Source: Caenibacillus caldisaponilyticus (GTDB taxonomy: Bacteria; Bacillota; Bacilli; Bacillales; Sporolactobacillaceae). From it: a stretch of 39,821 nucleotides of DNA. Under the pieces are notes generated by a model. That model ran no database searches, had not been told where the DNA came from, and saw only the letters and a program-made list of their open reading frames with translations. Below, one piece after another: positions 15,442 through 23,956 of this stretch. The stretch covers positions 1-39,821 of the forward strand of contig NZ_BDDQ01000024.1 in the NCBI RefSeq assembly GCF_002003465.1. The letters are read 5' to 3'. The translations under genes and the position numbers were made by a program. How positions within the stretch are numbered: the stretch's first letter is position 1; each line of letters opens with the position of its first letter.

Positions 15442-16008
15442 TTACGCTTCGCGCAATTCAGGTTCGGGAAGCATAAAGCATTCGCGCTGTTGTTTGTAAG
15501 CGAGATAGCGGTCTTTGGACACTTCATACAAATCGTAGCGTTGGCCGTTTTCATTTCGGTTTATTTCGGTGTAAACGTCTGGATAGAGTTGGTTGGCGAG
15601 GCGGACGTAAGGCAGTTTCAGAGCGGCTTTTTGTGAGCGGATATTGTCTTGGCGGATGCGCATGAAAATCGTATGGATGGCGGTGGTGGTGAAGACTTCC
15701 GTGAAGAACCCGTCTTTGGCTTTCTGATTGTAGCCTTTGCCAAAGTAAGGTTTGCCGATCCATGTGCCAAGAAATCCGGTTCCGTCTTTTATGTCGAAAA
15801 GCGTGATCGTGCCGATCGGTTGCCCCCATTCATCGGTAATCGTCCGGGAGATCAGCTCTTGCCTCTCTTCCTGTTCGATCGTTTGCTTGGTGATGAACAT
15901 GAATTCATCCACCGTCCCGGCTTTCTGACGGACGTAAGGAAAAACCGCGGGATCGATCAAGTATTCAAACAGTGCGCCACAATCGGCCAATTCGCGTTTC
16001 TTTAACAT
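15442..16008 (-). CDS. GNAT-family (RimJ-like) acetyltransferase
   Basis: The 188-residue protein has the GNAT layout: an N-terminal region (MLKKRELADCGALFEY), then GQPIGTITLFDIKDGTGFLGTWIGKPYFGKGY, with the acetyl-CoA-binding stretch near FGKGYNQKAKD, and IFMRIRQDNIRSQKAALKL typical of the RimJ/RimL-like group. These enzymes transfer acetyl from acetyl-CoA to protein N-termini or small amines; the target here is unknown. The start is ATG 16008 after TAGGAGGT. A tRNA-like element lies 50 bases upstream on the same strand. Confidence 0.8.
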   Translation of the reverse strand: MLKKRELADCGALFEYLIDPAVFPYVRQKAGTVDEFMFITKQTIEQEERQELISRTITDEWGQPIGTITLFDIKDGTGFLGTWIGKPYFGKGYNQKAKDGFFTEVFTTTAIHTIFMRIRQDNIRSQKAALKLPYVRLANQLYPDVYTEINRNENGQRYDLYEVSKDRYLAYKQQRECFMLPEPELREA

Positions 16009-16057
16009 GCGGATACCTCCTAGAGGGCGAACCCAGAATCATTAAAGATCAAGAAGT

Positions 16058-16127
16058 GAACCGGGGTGGGAATCGAACCCACTAGAACCAAAGAAACTTT
16101 GGTGGCGCACCAATTGCCTTCCCGTGT
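16058..16127 (-). ncRNA. tRNA-like RNA element with abnormal anticodon arm
   Basis: The minus strand folds as a cloverleaf. The acceptor ACACGGG pairs with CCCGGTT at five of seven positions. The D-arm is GGC-AATTGGTGC-GCC with the conserved GG. A hairpin ACCAAAG-TTT-CTTTGGT stands in the anticodon position. The variable loop has four bases, and the T-arm GTGGG-TTCGATT-CCCAC has a perfect TTCGATT loop. If opened to a 5-bp stem and 7-base loop, the loop is AGTTTCT, giving TTT as anticodon but G instead of U at position 33. No CCA is encoded. It could be a decayed tRNA or a non-decoding tRNA-like RNA. It resembles in concept the tRNA-like RNA known from B. cereus. Confidence 0.5.
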
Positions 16128-16475
16128 ATTCAAAGAGTCAATGAACCGAACAGTGCCGGGTGAAATCGGTTTGACATGGTTTCCGATCTGTTATCGGTCT
16201 ATGAAACTTATAACGCTGAATTCCAGAACAGTATAGCCGATTTTTTGGGCGTTGAAAATAGCTTTTTTTTGCCGCGCAGAGCTGAAATATGTCAAATTTT
16301 TTACCATAAGAGACATTTTAATCGACAGGGTGCTTCTTCAGTTGAGGGCGAACAGCAAAGCGTCATGGGGGGATGTGCGGGGAGTTTTTGCGCCGCTTGG
16401 CCATCGCAGTCGGCCGTCCCGGTTTTCAAGGGACGGACGTTCCGTTAAGATAAAAGGGGACAAGGTGGTCGTGTC

Positions 16476-17279
16476 ATGATTAAAATCCAAAAAATTAGCG
16501 TGCACGCCAAAAAGAAACATTATTATAGCATTTCGTTCGAGGCGGACGACGGGACGACCGGAAGCGCCGACGTGCATGAAGACGTGCTGGTCGCCATGGG
16601 CTTGCGCAAAGGCCTGGAGTTGGAGGATGAGGCGTTTCAGCAGATCGTGGCGGCGGAAAAACGCCATGAAGCCTATCGGGCGGCGCTCCGCTATCTCGGC
16701 GTCCGGATGCGGACGGTGGCAGAAACCGAGAGTTACCTGCGGCAAAAGGGCTACCAACCGCCCGACATCCGCTATGCGATCGAGCGTTTGCTCGAGGAAA
16801 AGCTGCTGGATGATCGCGCTTTTGCCCAGATGTTCGTGCGTTCCCGCATGCGCACGACGACCAAAGGGCCGGCGCTCATTTCCAGAGAACTTGAACAAAA
16901 AGGGATCTCGCGTTCCGATCGGGAGGCGGCGCTCGCTGAATACACGTTTGAAGCGCAACTTGAAAATGCCCGGAAGTTCGCCGAGAAAAAGCGGGCGGCC
17001 TCGCCGCGGCTGTCGGCCGCTGAGGAAAAGAGGAGGATCGCCGTGGCGCTCGCGCAAAGAGGCTTTGACCGCGATGTCATTTCGGACGTCATGGGGAATT
17101 GGCCCGAACGGGATGAGGAAACGGAGTGGCAAGCGTTGATCGCCCAGGCCGGGAAAATCGCCGCGAAAACCCGCGAAGCCGATGAACGGAAACGGCGTTA
17201 TAAAATCAAAGCCCAACTTTATCGCAAAGGGTTTTCCCCGGATCTGATCGAACGCTATCTCAATGGATTTGAGGAGTAG
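16476..17279 (+). CDS. recX: RecX regulatory protein
   Basis: RecX binds RecA filaments in the cytoplasm and modulates recombination and the SOS response. The 267-residue protein is close to the B. subtilis length (264). It has the three-helix repeat architecture of the family, for example YLRQKGYQPPDIRYAIERLLEEKLLDD followed by FVRSRMRTTTKGPALISREL, and a C-terminal repeat ending FSPDLIERYL (quoted in part only, positions about 88-130 and 255-265). The start is ATG 16476 with AAGGTGG upstream. yfhH follows 38 bases downstream, as in B. subtilis. The 330 bases upstream hold no gene; a TTGACA at 16172 lacks a good -10. Confidence 0.92.
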   Translation: MIKIQKISVHAKKKHYYSISFEADDGTTGSADVHEDVLVAMGLRKGLELEDEAFQQIVAAEKRHEAYRAALRYLGVRMRTVAETESYLRQKGYQPPDIRYAIERLLEEKLLDDRAFAQMFVRSRMRTTTKGPALISRELEQKGISRSDREAALAEYTFEAQLENARKFAEKKRAASPRLSAAEEKRRIAVALAQRGFDRDVISDVMGNWPERDEETEWQALIAQAGKIAAKTREADERKRRYKIKAQLYRKGFSPDLIERYLNGFEE

Positions 17280-17317
17280 GATAGGGCATTTAGTATAAAT
17301 TGAGGAAGGTTGTTCAT

Positions 17318-17638
17318 ATGGAAAAAAGATACAGTCAAATGACGCCGGAAGAGTTGCGCCGGGAAATCTCCGAATTAAAAGTCAAAGCGCAGCGCGCCGA
17401 ACAAATGGGGATGATTAACGAAGTCGCCGTCTATGAAAGGAAGATGGCGATGGCCGAGGCTTATTTAATGGATCCGAAGGCCTTCAAAAAAGGCGAGGTT
17501 TATAAGATTAAATACAGCGATGCCGCCCCGTTTACGATTGCTTATATGAAAGGCGTGTTCGCCTGGGGGCACCACGAAGGTTCCGATGAATGGGCCGCTT
17601 ACCCCATCTCTTTATTGGAAAAATACGAGGGTCGTTAA
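17318..17638 (+). CDS. yfhH: YfhH family protein (DUF1811)
   Basis: This 106-residue cytoplasmic protein matches the conserved YfhH family of Bacillales. The N-terminal half is helical and charged (YSQMTPEELRREISELKVKA in part). The C-terminal half is a small beta barrel (KKGEVYKIKYSDA and FAWGHHEGSDEWAAYPISLL). The function is unknown. ATG 17318 is chosen because GAGGAAGGT lies just upstream and the family begins here. Its position right after recX is the conserved arrangement, and a terminator follows. Confidence 0.88.
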   Translation: MEKRYSQMTPEELRREISELKVKAQRAEQMGMINEVAVYERKMAMAEAYLMDPKAFKKGEVYKIKYSDAAPFTIAYMKGVFAWGHHEGSDEWAAYPISLLEKYEGR

Positions 17639-17684
17639 AGGCGATCGTTGAAGCGAGGCCGAAAAAAACATCCATCCCGGCCAC

Positions 17685-17730
17685 AGACCGACCATCTCCA
17701 CAAAAAGCAAAAAAGCGGTCGGTCTTTTTG
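17685..17730 (+). terminator. Terminator of recX-yfhH
   Basis: AGACCGACC (17685-17693) pairs with GGTCGGTCT (17717-17725) across a 23-base loop and is followed by TTTTTG. Confidence 0.7.
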
Positions 17731-17807
17731 TCGATTTGCCAAAAAGCGCGGCGCGCAGAATCCGGCCGCCCATTGAGCGAAAAACGGCTTTCTCATGGCG
17801 GGGCAGA

Positions 17808-18797
17808 TCAATCGCTGGTGCTCACATTCGGTACGAGCTTCCTTTCCAGTTTCTCCGTATTGTAAATCCATCCGGTATAGGAAGAGAGAAGGTTTAAACG
17901 GCGGTCGGCGCGCGCGACGGCGACGAACGGATAATGACCGCTCTTATAATAGCGAAGGTCCGTCAAACGCAGTTCATAATAATCTCCGTATTCGATAAAG
18001 TCATAGCGGTAGATGGGCGAAAAAGACAAGAACGCCGCGACGTTTTTATCGGACAATAAAACCGGGATCGCCGGATGGTCGGGGAGCGCTGCCTTTATAA
18101 AAGTATCGATCACCCGGATGCGGCGGCCGCTCACTATGCCGACGTAATAATGGTGTTCGCCGATCGCGGCCAGATGGTAGGCATGCCAGCGCATCGTCGG
18201 TGAAAGAAAAATTTTCTCCAGCCCTTTGATTTGTTGTTTGACGAGATTCACGGCGCGCCGATGATGGCGGGCACGCAGGAAATAATAGCCGATGAGGAGA
18301 GCGTAAACCGCGAGAAAGGTCGGACCGGGGCGGCCGAAGAGATACCATAGGACAAATCCCGCGAGGTGCGCTCCCGTGATGAACGGATCAAAAATGCTGA
18401 TCATATCGAGGGCAATCCATCGATTGGAAAAAGGGCGCAGCGCTTGTGTGCCATAGGCGTTAAAGAGATCGGTGCCGACGTGGACAACGACAGCAAGACA
18501 GGTCCATAGCCAAAGATGGAGCGCGCTTGCTTCGGGAAAGAACGGATGCAGGCCCGCCGTAATGAACGTCGGCCATAACACCGTCGCCGGCAGGGCATGG
18601 GTGACGCCGCGATGGTGCCGGATGTAGGTCGCGTTGTCTTTTAGTTTGAGCAAGGTATCGATGTCGGGGATGACGGAGCCGATCATCGTCCCGCATAAGA
18701 CGGCCTCGAAGGAAGCGGCGTTTTGAGCGAGGGCGGGGTCGAGCGTCGATAGGCCGACGAGTCCGGCGCCCATGATGACGTGTGTTCCGGTGTCCAT
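17808..18797 (-). CDS. yfhP: YfhP: membrane-bound metal-dependent hydrolase (YdjM/LexA-binding family)
   Basis: The protein of about 329 residues matches B. subtilis YfhP in length and position. It starts MDTGTHVIMGAGLVG at ATG 18797 (GGGAGGAAGG upstream); a longer upstream frame lacks conservation. The N-terminal half has the family's conserved His/Asp ligands (THVIMG, GSVIPDIDTLL, HRGVTHALP, GTDLFNAYGTQ) among four or five membrane segments. The C-terminal third is a soluble domain. Homologues are annotated as inner-membrane metal-dependent hydrolases; the substrate is unknown. It is divergent from mutY. Confidence 0.9.
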   Translation of the reverse strand: MDTGTHVIMGAGLVGLSTLDPALAQNAASFEAVLCGTMIGSVIPDIDTLLKLKDNATYIRHHRGVTHALPATVLWPTFITAGLHPFFPEASALHLWLWTCLAVVVHVGTDLFNAYGTQALRPFSNRWIALDMISIFDPFITGAHLAGFVLWYLFGRPGPTFLAVYALLIGYYFLRARHHRRAVNLVKQQIKGLEKIFLSPTMRWHAYHLAAIGEHHYYVGIVSGRRIRVIDTFIKAALPDHPAIPVLLSDKNVAAFLSFSPIYRYDFIEYGDYYELRLTDLRYYKSGHYPFVAVARADRRLNLLSSYTGWIYNTEKLERKLVPNVSTSD

Positions 18798-19010
18798 CGG
18801 TAGCCTTCCTCCCTCGTTTGGACAAGATGGATGCAAAGTGCTCATGATGATGCCGATCCGGCAGAGGGCGGCGCCCCGGCGCCCGTTTAGAGCATGCCGC
18901 GCCGGACCGTGCGGCCGCCCCAAAGTGCCGGATGCCCCGTTTTGCCGGCGGATCCGATGGATCGTTCCTCCCAATGCTTGCATACGAAGATGAATCCACA
19001 GGAGACGGCC

Positions 19011-20084
19011 ATGATGACGACAGACAAACGTGCTTTACAAACCGCGTTATTGGAATGGTATACCGAGAATAAGCGCGATCTTCCGTGGCGGAAGACGAAA
19101 AACCCCTATTATATTTGGGTTTCAGAAGTCATGCTCCAACAGACCCAAGTTGATACAGTTATTCCCTATTATGAACGTTTTATTACCCGCTTTCCGACGA
19201 TGCATGATTTGGCGCGCGCCCCGGAGGAAGAAGTGCTCAAAGCGTGGGAAGGGCTGGGCTACTATTCCCGGGCGCGCAACTTGCAGCAAGGCGTGCGCGA
19301 AGTCGTGGAAAAATACGGCGCGCGCATTCCTGACGACCATGAACAATTGCTGAAAGTCAAAGGCGTCGGTCCCTATACGGCCGGTGCCATTATGAGCATC
19401 GCGTACAACCGGGCGGTGCCGGCGGTGGACGGCAATGTGATGCGCGTCGCCGCCCGCCTGTTTCGCATCGCCGAGGATATCGCCAAAGCGAAAACCCGGC
19501 GGCTGATCGAAAACGTGATAGCCGAGTACATCCCGGAGGACGGCGCGTCGGATTTCAATCAAGCGGTGATGGAATTAGGGGCGCTGATTTGCAAACCGAA
19601 AAATCCGCGGTGTGAGGTGTGTCCGCTTGCCTTTTGCTGTCGGGCAAAGGCGGCAGGCGAGCAAGAACTGTATCCCGTTAAAACGCGCAAGGCGGGAAAG
19701 AAATCGCTGCACTATGCGGTTGCCGTCGTTTGCGACGAAATGGGCCGGGTGTTGATCCGCAAGCGGCCCGATGACGGGCTTCTGGCTGGGCTATGGGAAT
19801 TTCCGATGGTTTTGCTGGAGAGCGGAGAGAATGGCGCGGAACAAGTCAGCGCCTATTTCGAGCAAACCTATGGATGCCGCCCGTCCCTGACGCCGACGGA
19901 GACCACGCTGACGCACGTTTTCAGCCATTTGACGTGGCGGCTCGATGTTTTTCTCGGGCGCGTCGGCGCGGAGGACGTGGTGTTTAAAAGCGCCCGTGAC
20001 CGCCTGGAAACCAAAGAAGACCTCAAGCGTTACGCCTTTTCCGCTCCGCATCAGAAAATCCGGCGGCTATTCCTCGATCAGTAG
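19011..20084 (+). CDS. mutY: MutY adenine DNA glycosylase
   Basis: MutY removes adenine mispaired with 8-oxoguanine, protecting against oxidative mutation. The 357-residue protein has catalytic Glu in WVSEVMLQQTQV, the helix-hairpin-helix VKGVGPYTAGAI followed by catalytic Asp in PAVDGNV, and the [4Fe-4S] motif CKPKNPRCEVCPLAFCC with C-x6-C-x2-C-x5-C spacing. The C-terminal NUDIX-like 8-oxoG-recognition domain begins around VCDEMGRVLIRKRP. The start ATG 19011 follows GGAGACGGCC; an ATG at 18990 lies upstream of that ribosome-binding site. It is adjacent to yfhP and sspE as in B. subtilis, but fabL, which lies between mutY and sspE there, is missing. Confidence 0.96.
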   Translation: MMTTDKRALQTALLEWYTENKRDLPWRKTKNPYYIWVSEVMLQQTQVDTVIPYYERFITRFPTMHDLARAPEEEVLKAWEGLGYYSRARNLQQGVREVVEKYGARIPDDHEQLLKVKGVGPYTAGAIMSIAYNRAVPAVDGNVMRVAARLFRIAEDIAKAKTRRLIENVIAEYIPEDGASDFNQAVMELGALICKPKNPRCEVCPLAFCCRAKAAGEQELYPVKTRKAGKKSLHYAVAVVCDEMGRVLIRKRPDDGLLAGLWEFPMVLLESGENGAEQVSAYFEQTYGCRPSLTPTETTLTHVFSHLTWRLDVFLGRVGAEDVVFKSARDRLETKEDLKRYAFSAPHQKIRRLFLDQ

Positions 20085-20153
20085 GCGGCGTATGGCGCTT
20101 TTACATAAAAATTTTGCCATTGGTTACATTAATGATCGTGGAGGTGAAACCCA

Positions 20154-20348
20154 ATGGCAAAGCAAAAGGGCATGCAAAACGCCGGTACTAACGCTCAAGA
20201 AGTGAGAGCGCAAAACAGCGCTTCCGCTGCTGGTCAAAACCAAGCGGGTGGTCAATTCAAAACCGAATTCGCGAGCGAAACCAACGCTCAAGAAGTTCGC
20301 CAAAAGAATCAAAAGTCGCAACAACAAAAAGGGCAAAACCAACAATAA
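20154..20348 (+). CDS. sspE: Gamma-type small acid-soluble spore protein
   Basis: This 64-residue protein is rich in Gln, Asn and Ala. It contains two copies of a repeat around TNAQEVR (TNAQEVRAQN and TNAQEVRQKN) and the FKTEFASET germination-protease cleavage region, the features of gamma-type SASPs. Such proteins are made in the forespore as an amino-acid store and degraded by Gpr on germination. The start is ATG 20154 after GGAGGTGA. B. subtilis SspE is longer (84 residues). A sigma-G promoter is expected in 20085-20140, but I could not identify a convincing one. Confidence 0.95.
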   Translation: MAKQKGMQNAGTNAQEVRAQNSASAAGQNQAGGQFKTEFASETNAQEVRQKNQKSQQQKGQNQQ

Positions 20349-20369
20349 CGCCACCTTGCGCAAGCGAAA

Positions 20370-20393
20370 CTCCCTGTCTGTATAGGCAGGGAG
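20370..20393 (+). terminator. Terminator of sspE
   Basis: CTCCCTG (20370-20376) pairs with CAGGGAG (20387-20393); the outer CGAA/TTCG extends the stem beyond one mismatch. A TTCGTTTATT tail follows. The region 20402-20660 shows no gene I can support. Confidence 0.8.
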
Positions 20394-20673
20394 CTTCGTT
20401 TATTATGAAAAGGTCGATCCGGCGGCGTGATCCGAAAACCATGCCGCGGCTTAGTAAAACGTCCGGAAGCGAGGCGGTCACGATAGTGCAAATGACAGCA
20501 GAAGGCCAGGAGACGGCTTTGCGTTGCCATTTTTGCCGTTTCCCCATACCGTCCCTTCCACGTTTGGAAGGTGGCCTTCCCGATATTGTATGCGGTCGGT
20601 AGTTTAAGCGTGTGCAAATATTCATTTTGCGTTACTATTAAACAAAACGGTTTTATAGAGTGGGGTGACGCGC

Positions 20674-21339
20674 GTGTGCGGACGTTTTACTTTGACGGCG
20701 GACCTCGATTTTCTCATTGAACGTTTTCAGATCGCCTATCCGGTCGCGTTTGAATATAAGACGCGTTACAACATCGCGCCATCGCAGGATGTGCCGGCCG
20801 TGATCCGCGGCGAGCGGGGCAATAAGTTGGGGACGTTGCGCTGGGGCTTGATTCCCTTTTGGGCAAAGGACCCGAGCGTTGGCTATAAGATGATCAACGC
20901 CCGTTCCGAAACGGCGGCGACGAAACCGAGTTTTCGGGAGGCGTTGCGCACCAAGCGCTGTTTGATCCTCGCCGACGGTTTTTATGAATGGAAAAAAGAA
21001 GGGCAGCGCAAACAACCGTATCGCATTTTTTTAAAGGGCGGCAAGCCCTTTGCTTTTGCCGGGCTTTGGTCTGTTTGGGAAAAAGGCGATGTGCACCTGG
21101 CGACGTGCACGATTTTGACGACGACGGCCAACGCGCTGCTCGCCGATCTTCACGACCGCATGCCCGTGATTTTGCCCGAGGAAGCGGAAGACGTCTGGCT
21201 GGATCCGCGCGCTTCATTCGACGACATCCGCGCGCTGTTAAAGAGCTATCCGGCCGACGCCATGGACTATTATCCGGTATCGGATGCCGTCAACTCCCCG
21301 AAGAACGATGACCGTTCGCTCATCGAGCCGCTCGGATGA
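20674..21339 (+). CDS. SRAP-domain protein (YedK/HMCES family) acting on abasic DNA
   Basis: SRAP proteins covalently trap abasic sites in single-stranded DNA through the N-terminal Cys2 once Met1 is removed. The GTG at 20674 (GGGGTG six bases upstream) gives MCGRFTL, placing Cys at position 2; an earlier GTG at 20665 would bury it, so the later start is required. Other conserved motifs are YNIAPSQ, INARSETA, DGFYEWKK and LHDRMPVIL. The length (221) is typical. It lies between sspE and ygaC, where B. subtilis has no such gene; homologues there are YoqW and YoaM. An AT-rich stretch at 20615-20650 may hold its promoter. Confidence 0.92.
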   Translation: MCGRFTLTADLDFLIERFQIAYPVAFEYKTRYNIAPSQDVPAVIRGERGNKLGTLRWGLIPFWAKDPSVGYKMINARSETAATKPSFREALRTKRCLILADGFYEWKKEGQRKQPYRIFLKGGKPFAFAGLWSVWEKGDVHLATCTILTTTANALLADLHDRMPVILPEEAEDVWLDPRASFDDIRALLKSYPADAMDYYPVSDAVNSPKNDDRSLIEPLG

Positions 21340-21414
21340 ACGCACGGGCGCTTCGCTCGCTGCCGCTGTTCCTCTTGTATATAATACTCCTTATGTGAGG
21401 AAGGTGTTGGGCGT

Positions 21415-21954
21415 TTGGAGGCGCTACGGGCAGGAAGCATCGTTGAAATCAGAAGCTATAAACACGGCGGAAAACTTCACCGCGTGTGGGAGAAAAACGC
21501 CGTTCTTTCCGCCGAGGAGCATGCGATCGTCACTTTCAACCATCGCGTTCGCGTCACGGAGGCCGATGGCAGCCACTGGTATACCAAGCAGCCGGCGATC
21601 GCCTATTTTGGACGCGAAGAATGGTTCAATGTCGTTGCCATTTTGGACGCAGACGGCCCGCCGACTTTCTATTGCAACCTCGCGTCGCCCGTTTCCGTGT
21701 CGCAGGGGGCGCTTCATTATACCGATTATGATTTGGATGTCGTTCTCATGCCGGACGGCGAGCGGCGCTTGTTGGATGAAGAAGAATTTATCTCGAATCA
21801 AAAAGCCTTGGCCTATCCGGAGGAAGTCGTGCGCGCGGTTCGCCGCGGGCTTGATCGGCTGTACCGGAAAATCGACGACGCGAGCGGCCCGTTTGCTCCG
21901 GATTTTATAGAAAAGTATTTGAAGAAGGTCAAACAACATGGTTGGTTAGGATGA
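21415..21954 (+). CDS. ygaC: YgaC: DUF402 nucleoside tri-/diphosphate phosphatase-like protein
   Basis: This 179-residue protein matches the YgaC/DUF402 family, a Mg-dependent barrel fold. Characterised members hydrolyse nucleoside tri- and diphosphates. Conserved pieces include IRSYKHGGKLHRVW near the start, TFYCNLASP in the middle, YTDYDLDVVLMPDG and LLDEEEF, which carry acidic metal ligands, and PFAPDFIEKYL at the end. The start is TTG 21415, with GAGGAAGGTG upstream, an unusual but supported codon. Its stop codon abuts the ygaD start (TGAATG), so translation is likely coupled. Confidence 0.88.
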   Translation: MEALRAGSIVEIRSYKHGGKLHRVWEKNAVLSAEEHAIVTFNHRVRVTEADGSHWYTKQPAIAYFGREEWFNVVAILDADGPPTFYCNLASPVSVSQGALHYTDYDLDVVLMPDGERRLLDEEEFISNQKALAYPEEVVRAVRRGLDRLYRKIDDASGPFAPDFIEKYLKKVKQHGWLG

Positions 21955-23712
21955 ATGGACGTGCATTCCGTTAGGCGTTATATGAAATTTGTCGCACCGT
22001 ACTACAAGCAAATCCTCCTCACGATTATTATTGGCATTATCAAATTCGGCATTCCGTTGACCTTGCCGCTCTTATTAAAATACGTCATCGATGACATCAT
22101 CATTGCCGATTTATCGGCGGAAGATAAAATTCATCGGCTGCTTTGGGTGATGGCCGCCGCCTTTTTCATTTTTATCGTCATCCGGCCGCCCATTGAGTAT
22201 TTCCGGCAATATTTTGCCCAATGGACCGGCAATAAAGTGTTGTACGATATTCGCGACCGTTTGTTCGACCACATCCAGCGCCTCAGCCTGCGCTATTTTT
22301 CCAATCATAAATCGGGAGAAATCATTTCTCGGGTCATCAACGACGTCGAACAAACGAAAGAATTCGTCATCACGGGGTTAATGAATATATGGCTGGACAT
22401 GACGACGATCCTCATCGCGTTGACGATCATGTTTTCGATGAACCCGTTGTTGACGCTCGTTGCGATCTCCATGTTCCCATTTTACGCCGCGGCGATCAAA
22501 GTCTTTTATTCGCGGCTGCGCCAATTGACGCGGGCGCGCTCGCAGGCGCTCGCCGAAGTGCAAGGGTTCTTGCACGAGCGCGTCCAAGGCATCCACGTTA
22601 TCAAAAGCTTTGCGCTCGAAGATTACGAACAAGGTCAATTCGACCGGAAGAATGGCCGTTTTCTCCGGCGAGCGCTTGATCATACGTCGTGGAACGCGAA
22701 GACGTTCGCCGTCGTCAACACGGTCACGGACATCGCGCCGCTCGCCGTGATCGGCGTCGGCGCGTATGAAGTCATCACCGGTCGCATCGGCGAAATCGGG
22801 ACGATCGTCGCGTTTTTCTCATACATGGACCGGTTGTATGAGCCGCTGCGCCGCCTCGTCAATTCCTCGACGACGTTGACGCAGTCGCTGGCCTCCATGG
22901 ATCGGGTTTTTGAATTCATCGATGAGAAATACGATATCGTCGATCGCCCCGATGCCCGCCCCCTCGAGGACGTCAAGGGCGAAATCGCTTTTGAAAACGT
23001 ATCGTTTCGTTATGAAGAAGGCGGTATGCCCGCGCTGCAAAACATCAATTTGCGCGTGCGCCAAGGGGAGACGATCGCGCTCGTCGGCATGAGCGGCGGC
23101 GGCAAATCGACGCTCGTCAGCCTGATTCCGCGCTTTTACGATGTCACGGAAGGGCGGATTACTCTGGACGGCCGCGATATTCGCGAATTCAAAGTCCGGA
23201 GCCTCCGCGACAAGATCGGCATGGTGTTGCAGGATACGATTCTGTTCAGCGATACGGTCCGCGCCAACATCAGAATGGGTAAGCCTGACGCGAGCGATGA
23301 AGAAATCATTCGCGCGGCGAAAGCGGCCAATGCCCACGACTTCATCATGCAGCTTCCGCAAGGCTACGACACACCGGTCGGCGAGCGCGGCGTCAAGTTG
23401 TCCGGCGGACAGAAACAGCGGATCGCGATCGCCCGCGTTTTTCTCAAAAACCCGCCGATCCTCATTCTTGACGAGGCGACGTCTGCCCTGGATTTAGAGA
23501 GCGAACACCTGATCCAAGAATCGTTCGAAGAGCTCGCCAAAAACCGGACGACGTTCATCGTCGCGCACCGGTTGGCGACGATCACGCACGCCGATCGCAT
23601 CGTCGTCATTGAAAACGGCAAGATCGTGGAAATCGGCAACCATCGGGAATTGATGGCCCGCCGCGGCGTTTACCACGATCTTTTCCAAGTTCAGCAGTTG
23701 CAAAGCGAATAA
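21955..23712 (+). CDS. ygaD: YgaD: ABC exporter, fused membrane and ATPase domains
   Basis: The 585-residue half-transporter has six transmembrane segments (about residues 15-300) and a C-terminal ATPase domain, like BmrA/Sav1866 lipid or multidrug exporters that act as homodimers. Motifs in order are Walker [13 protein letters not shown]-loop [11 protein letters not shown], signature [15 protein letters not shown], Walker [13 protein letters not shown] and the switch IVAHRLATI. The start is ATG 21955 immediately after the ygaC stop. The substrate is unknown. A strong terminator follows and separates it from the peptide importer inserted before ygaE. Confidence 0.94.
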   Translation: MDVHSVRRYMKFVAPYYKQILLTIIIGIIKFGIPLTLPLLLKYVIDDIIIADLSAEDKIHRLLWVMAAAFFIFIVIRPPIEYFRQYFAQWTGNKVLYDIRDRLFDHIQRLSLRYFSNHKSGEIISRVINDVEQTKEFVITGLMNIWLDMTTILIALTIMFSMNPLLTLVAISMFPFYAAAIKVFYSRLRQLTRARSQALAEVQGFLHERVQGIHVIKSFALEDYEQGQFDRKNGRFLRRALDHTSWNAKTFAVVNTVTDIAPLAVIGVGAYEVITGRIGEIGTIVAFFSYMDRLYEPLRRLVNSSTTLTQSLASMDRVFEFIDEKYDIVDRPDARPLEDVKGEIAFENVSFRYEEGGMPALQNINLRVRQGETIALVGMSGGGKSTLVSLIPRFYDVTEGRITLDGRDIREFKVRSLRDKIGMVLQDTILFSDTVRANIRMGKPDASDEEIIRAAKAANAHDFIMQLPQGYDTPVGERGVKLSGGQKQRIAIARVFLKNPPILILDEATSALDLESEHLIQESFEELAKNRTTFIVAHRLATITHADRIVVIENGKIVEIGNHRELMARRGVYHDLFQVQQLQSE

Positions 23713-23726
23713 CATTCGGGCCGATG

Positions 23727-23768
23727 CCCCTCTTTCGCACCATAGTGCGGAAGGGGGGTTTTGTTTTT
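23727..23768 (+). terminator. Terminator of ygaC-ygaD
   Basis: CCCC-TCTTTCGCAC pairs with GTGCGGAA-GGGGGG around a CATA loop (23727-23756, with minor mismatches) and is followed by TTTTGTTTTT. Confidence 0.88.
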
Positions 23769-23833
23769 CATGCAGAAAACGTGCCGAAGATGGCCCTAAA
23801 TGACAAAAATCTACAATAATCGACAAAATTAGC

Positions 23834-23856
23834 ATAAAAATATTAAATATTTTTAT
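23834..23856. promoter_or_regulatory. Perfect 23-bp palindrome upstream of the peptide importer operon
   Basis: ATAAAAATATT-A-AATATTTTTAT is an exact 11-1-11 inverted repeat in an AT-rich leader about 100 bases before the first gene. A GAAGGAG at 23865-23871 lies only two bases from an in-frame ATG (23873) and is probably not used. A -10-like TACAAT is at 23909-23914. The palindrome looks like an operator for an unidentified repressor; it does not match PerR, Fur or the CodY consensus well. Confidence 0.55.
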
Positions 23857-23956
23857 TTGAAAAGAAGGAGAAATGCGTTTCGGGAAGAATATCTTTTATT
23901 ACCGCTCATACAATGTAGCAATTTACGTTGGTCTAGCGGCGAAAGGAGGGGGCTTA

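Noticed and set aside
16058-16127. Ordinary decoding tRNA
   Set aside because: The anticodon loop lacks U33, the acceptor stem has two mismatches and no CCA is encoded, so it is listed only as tRNA-like.
16338-17216. A 292-codon minus-strand frame opposite recX
   Set aside because: It is a shadow of the well-supported recX gene and has no family features.
20402-20660. Small frames on both strands between sspE and the SRAP gene
   Set aside because: No ribosome-binding site or recognisable motif; base composition changes give no sign of coding.
23873-23956. ATG 23873 as start of the oppD gene
   Set aside because: GGAG is only two bases from that ATG and the added residues are not conserved, whereas TTG 23957 has AAAGGAGGGGG at proper distance.
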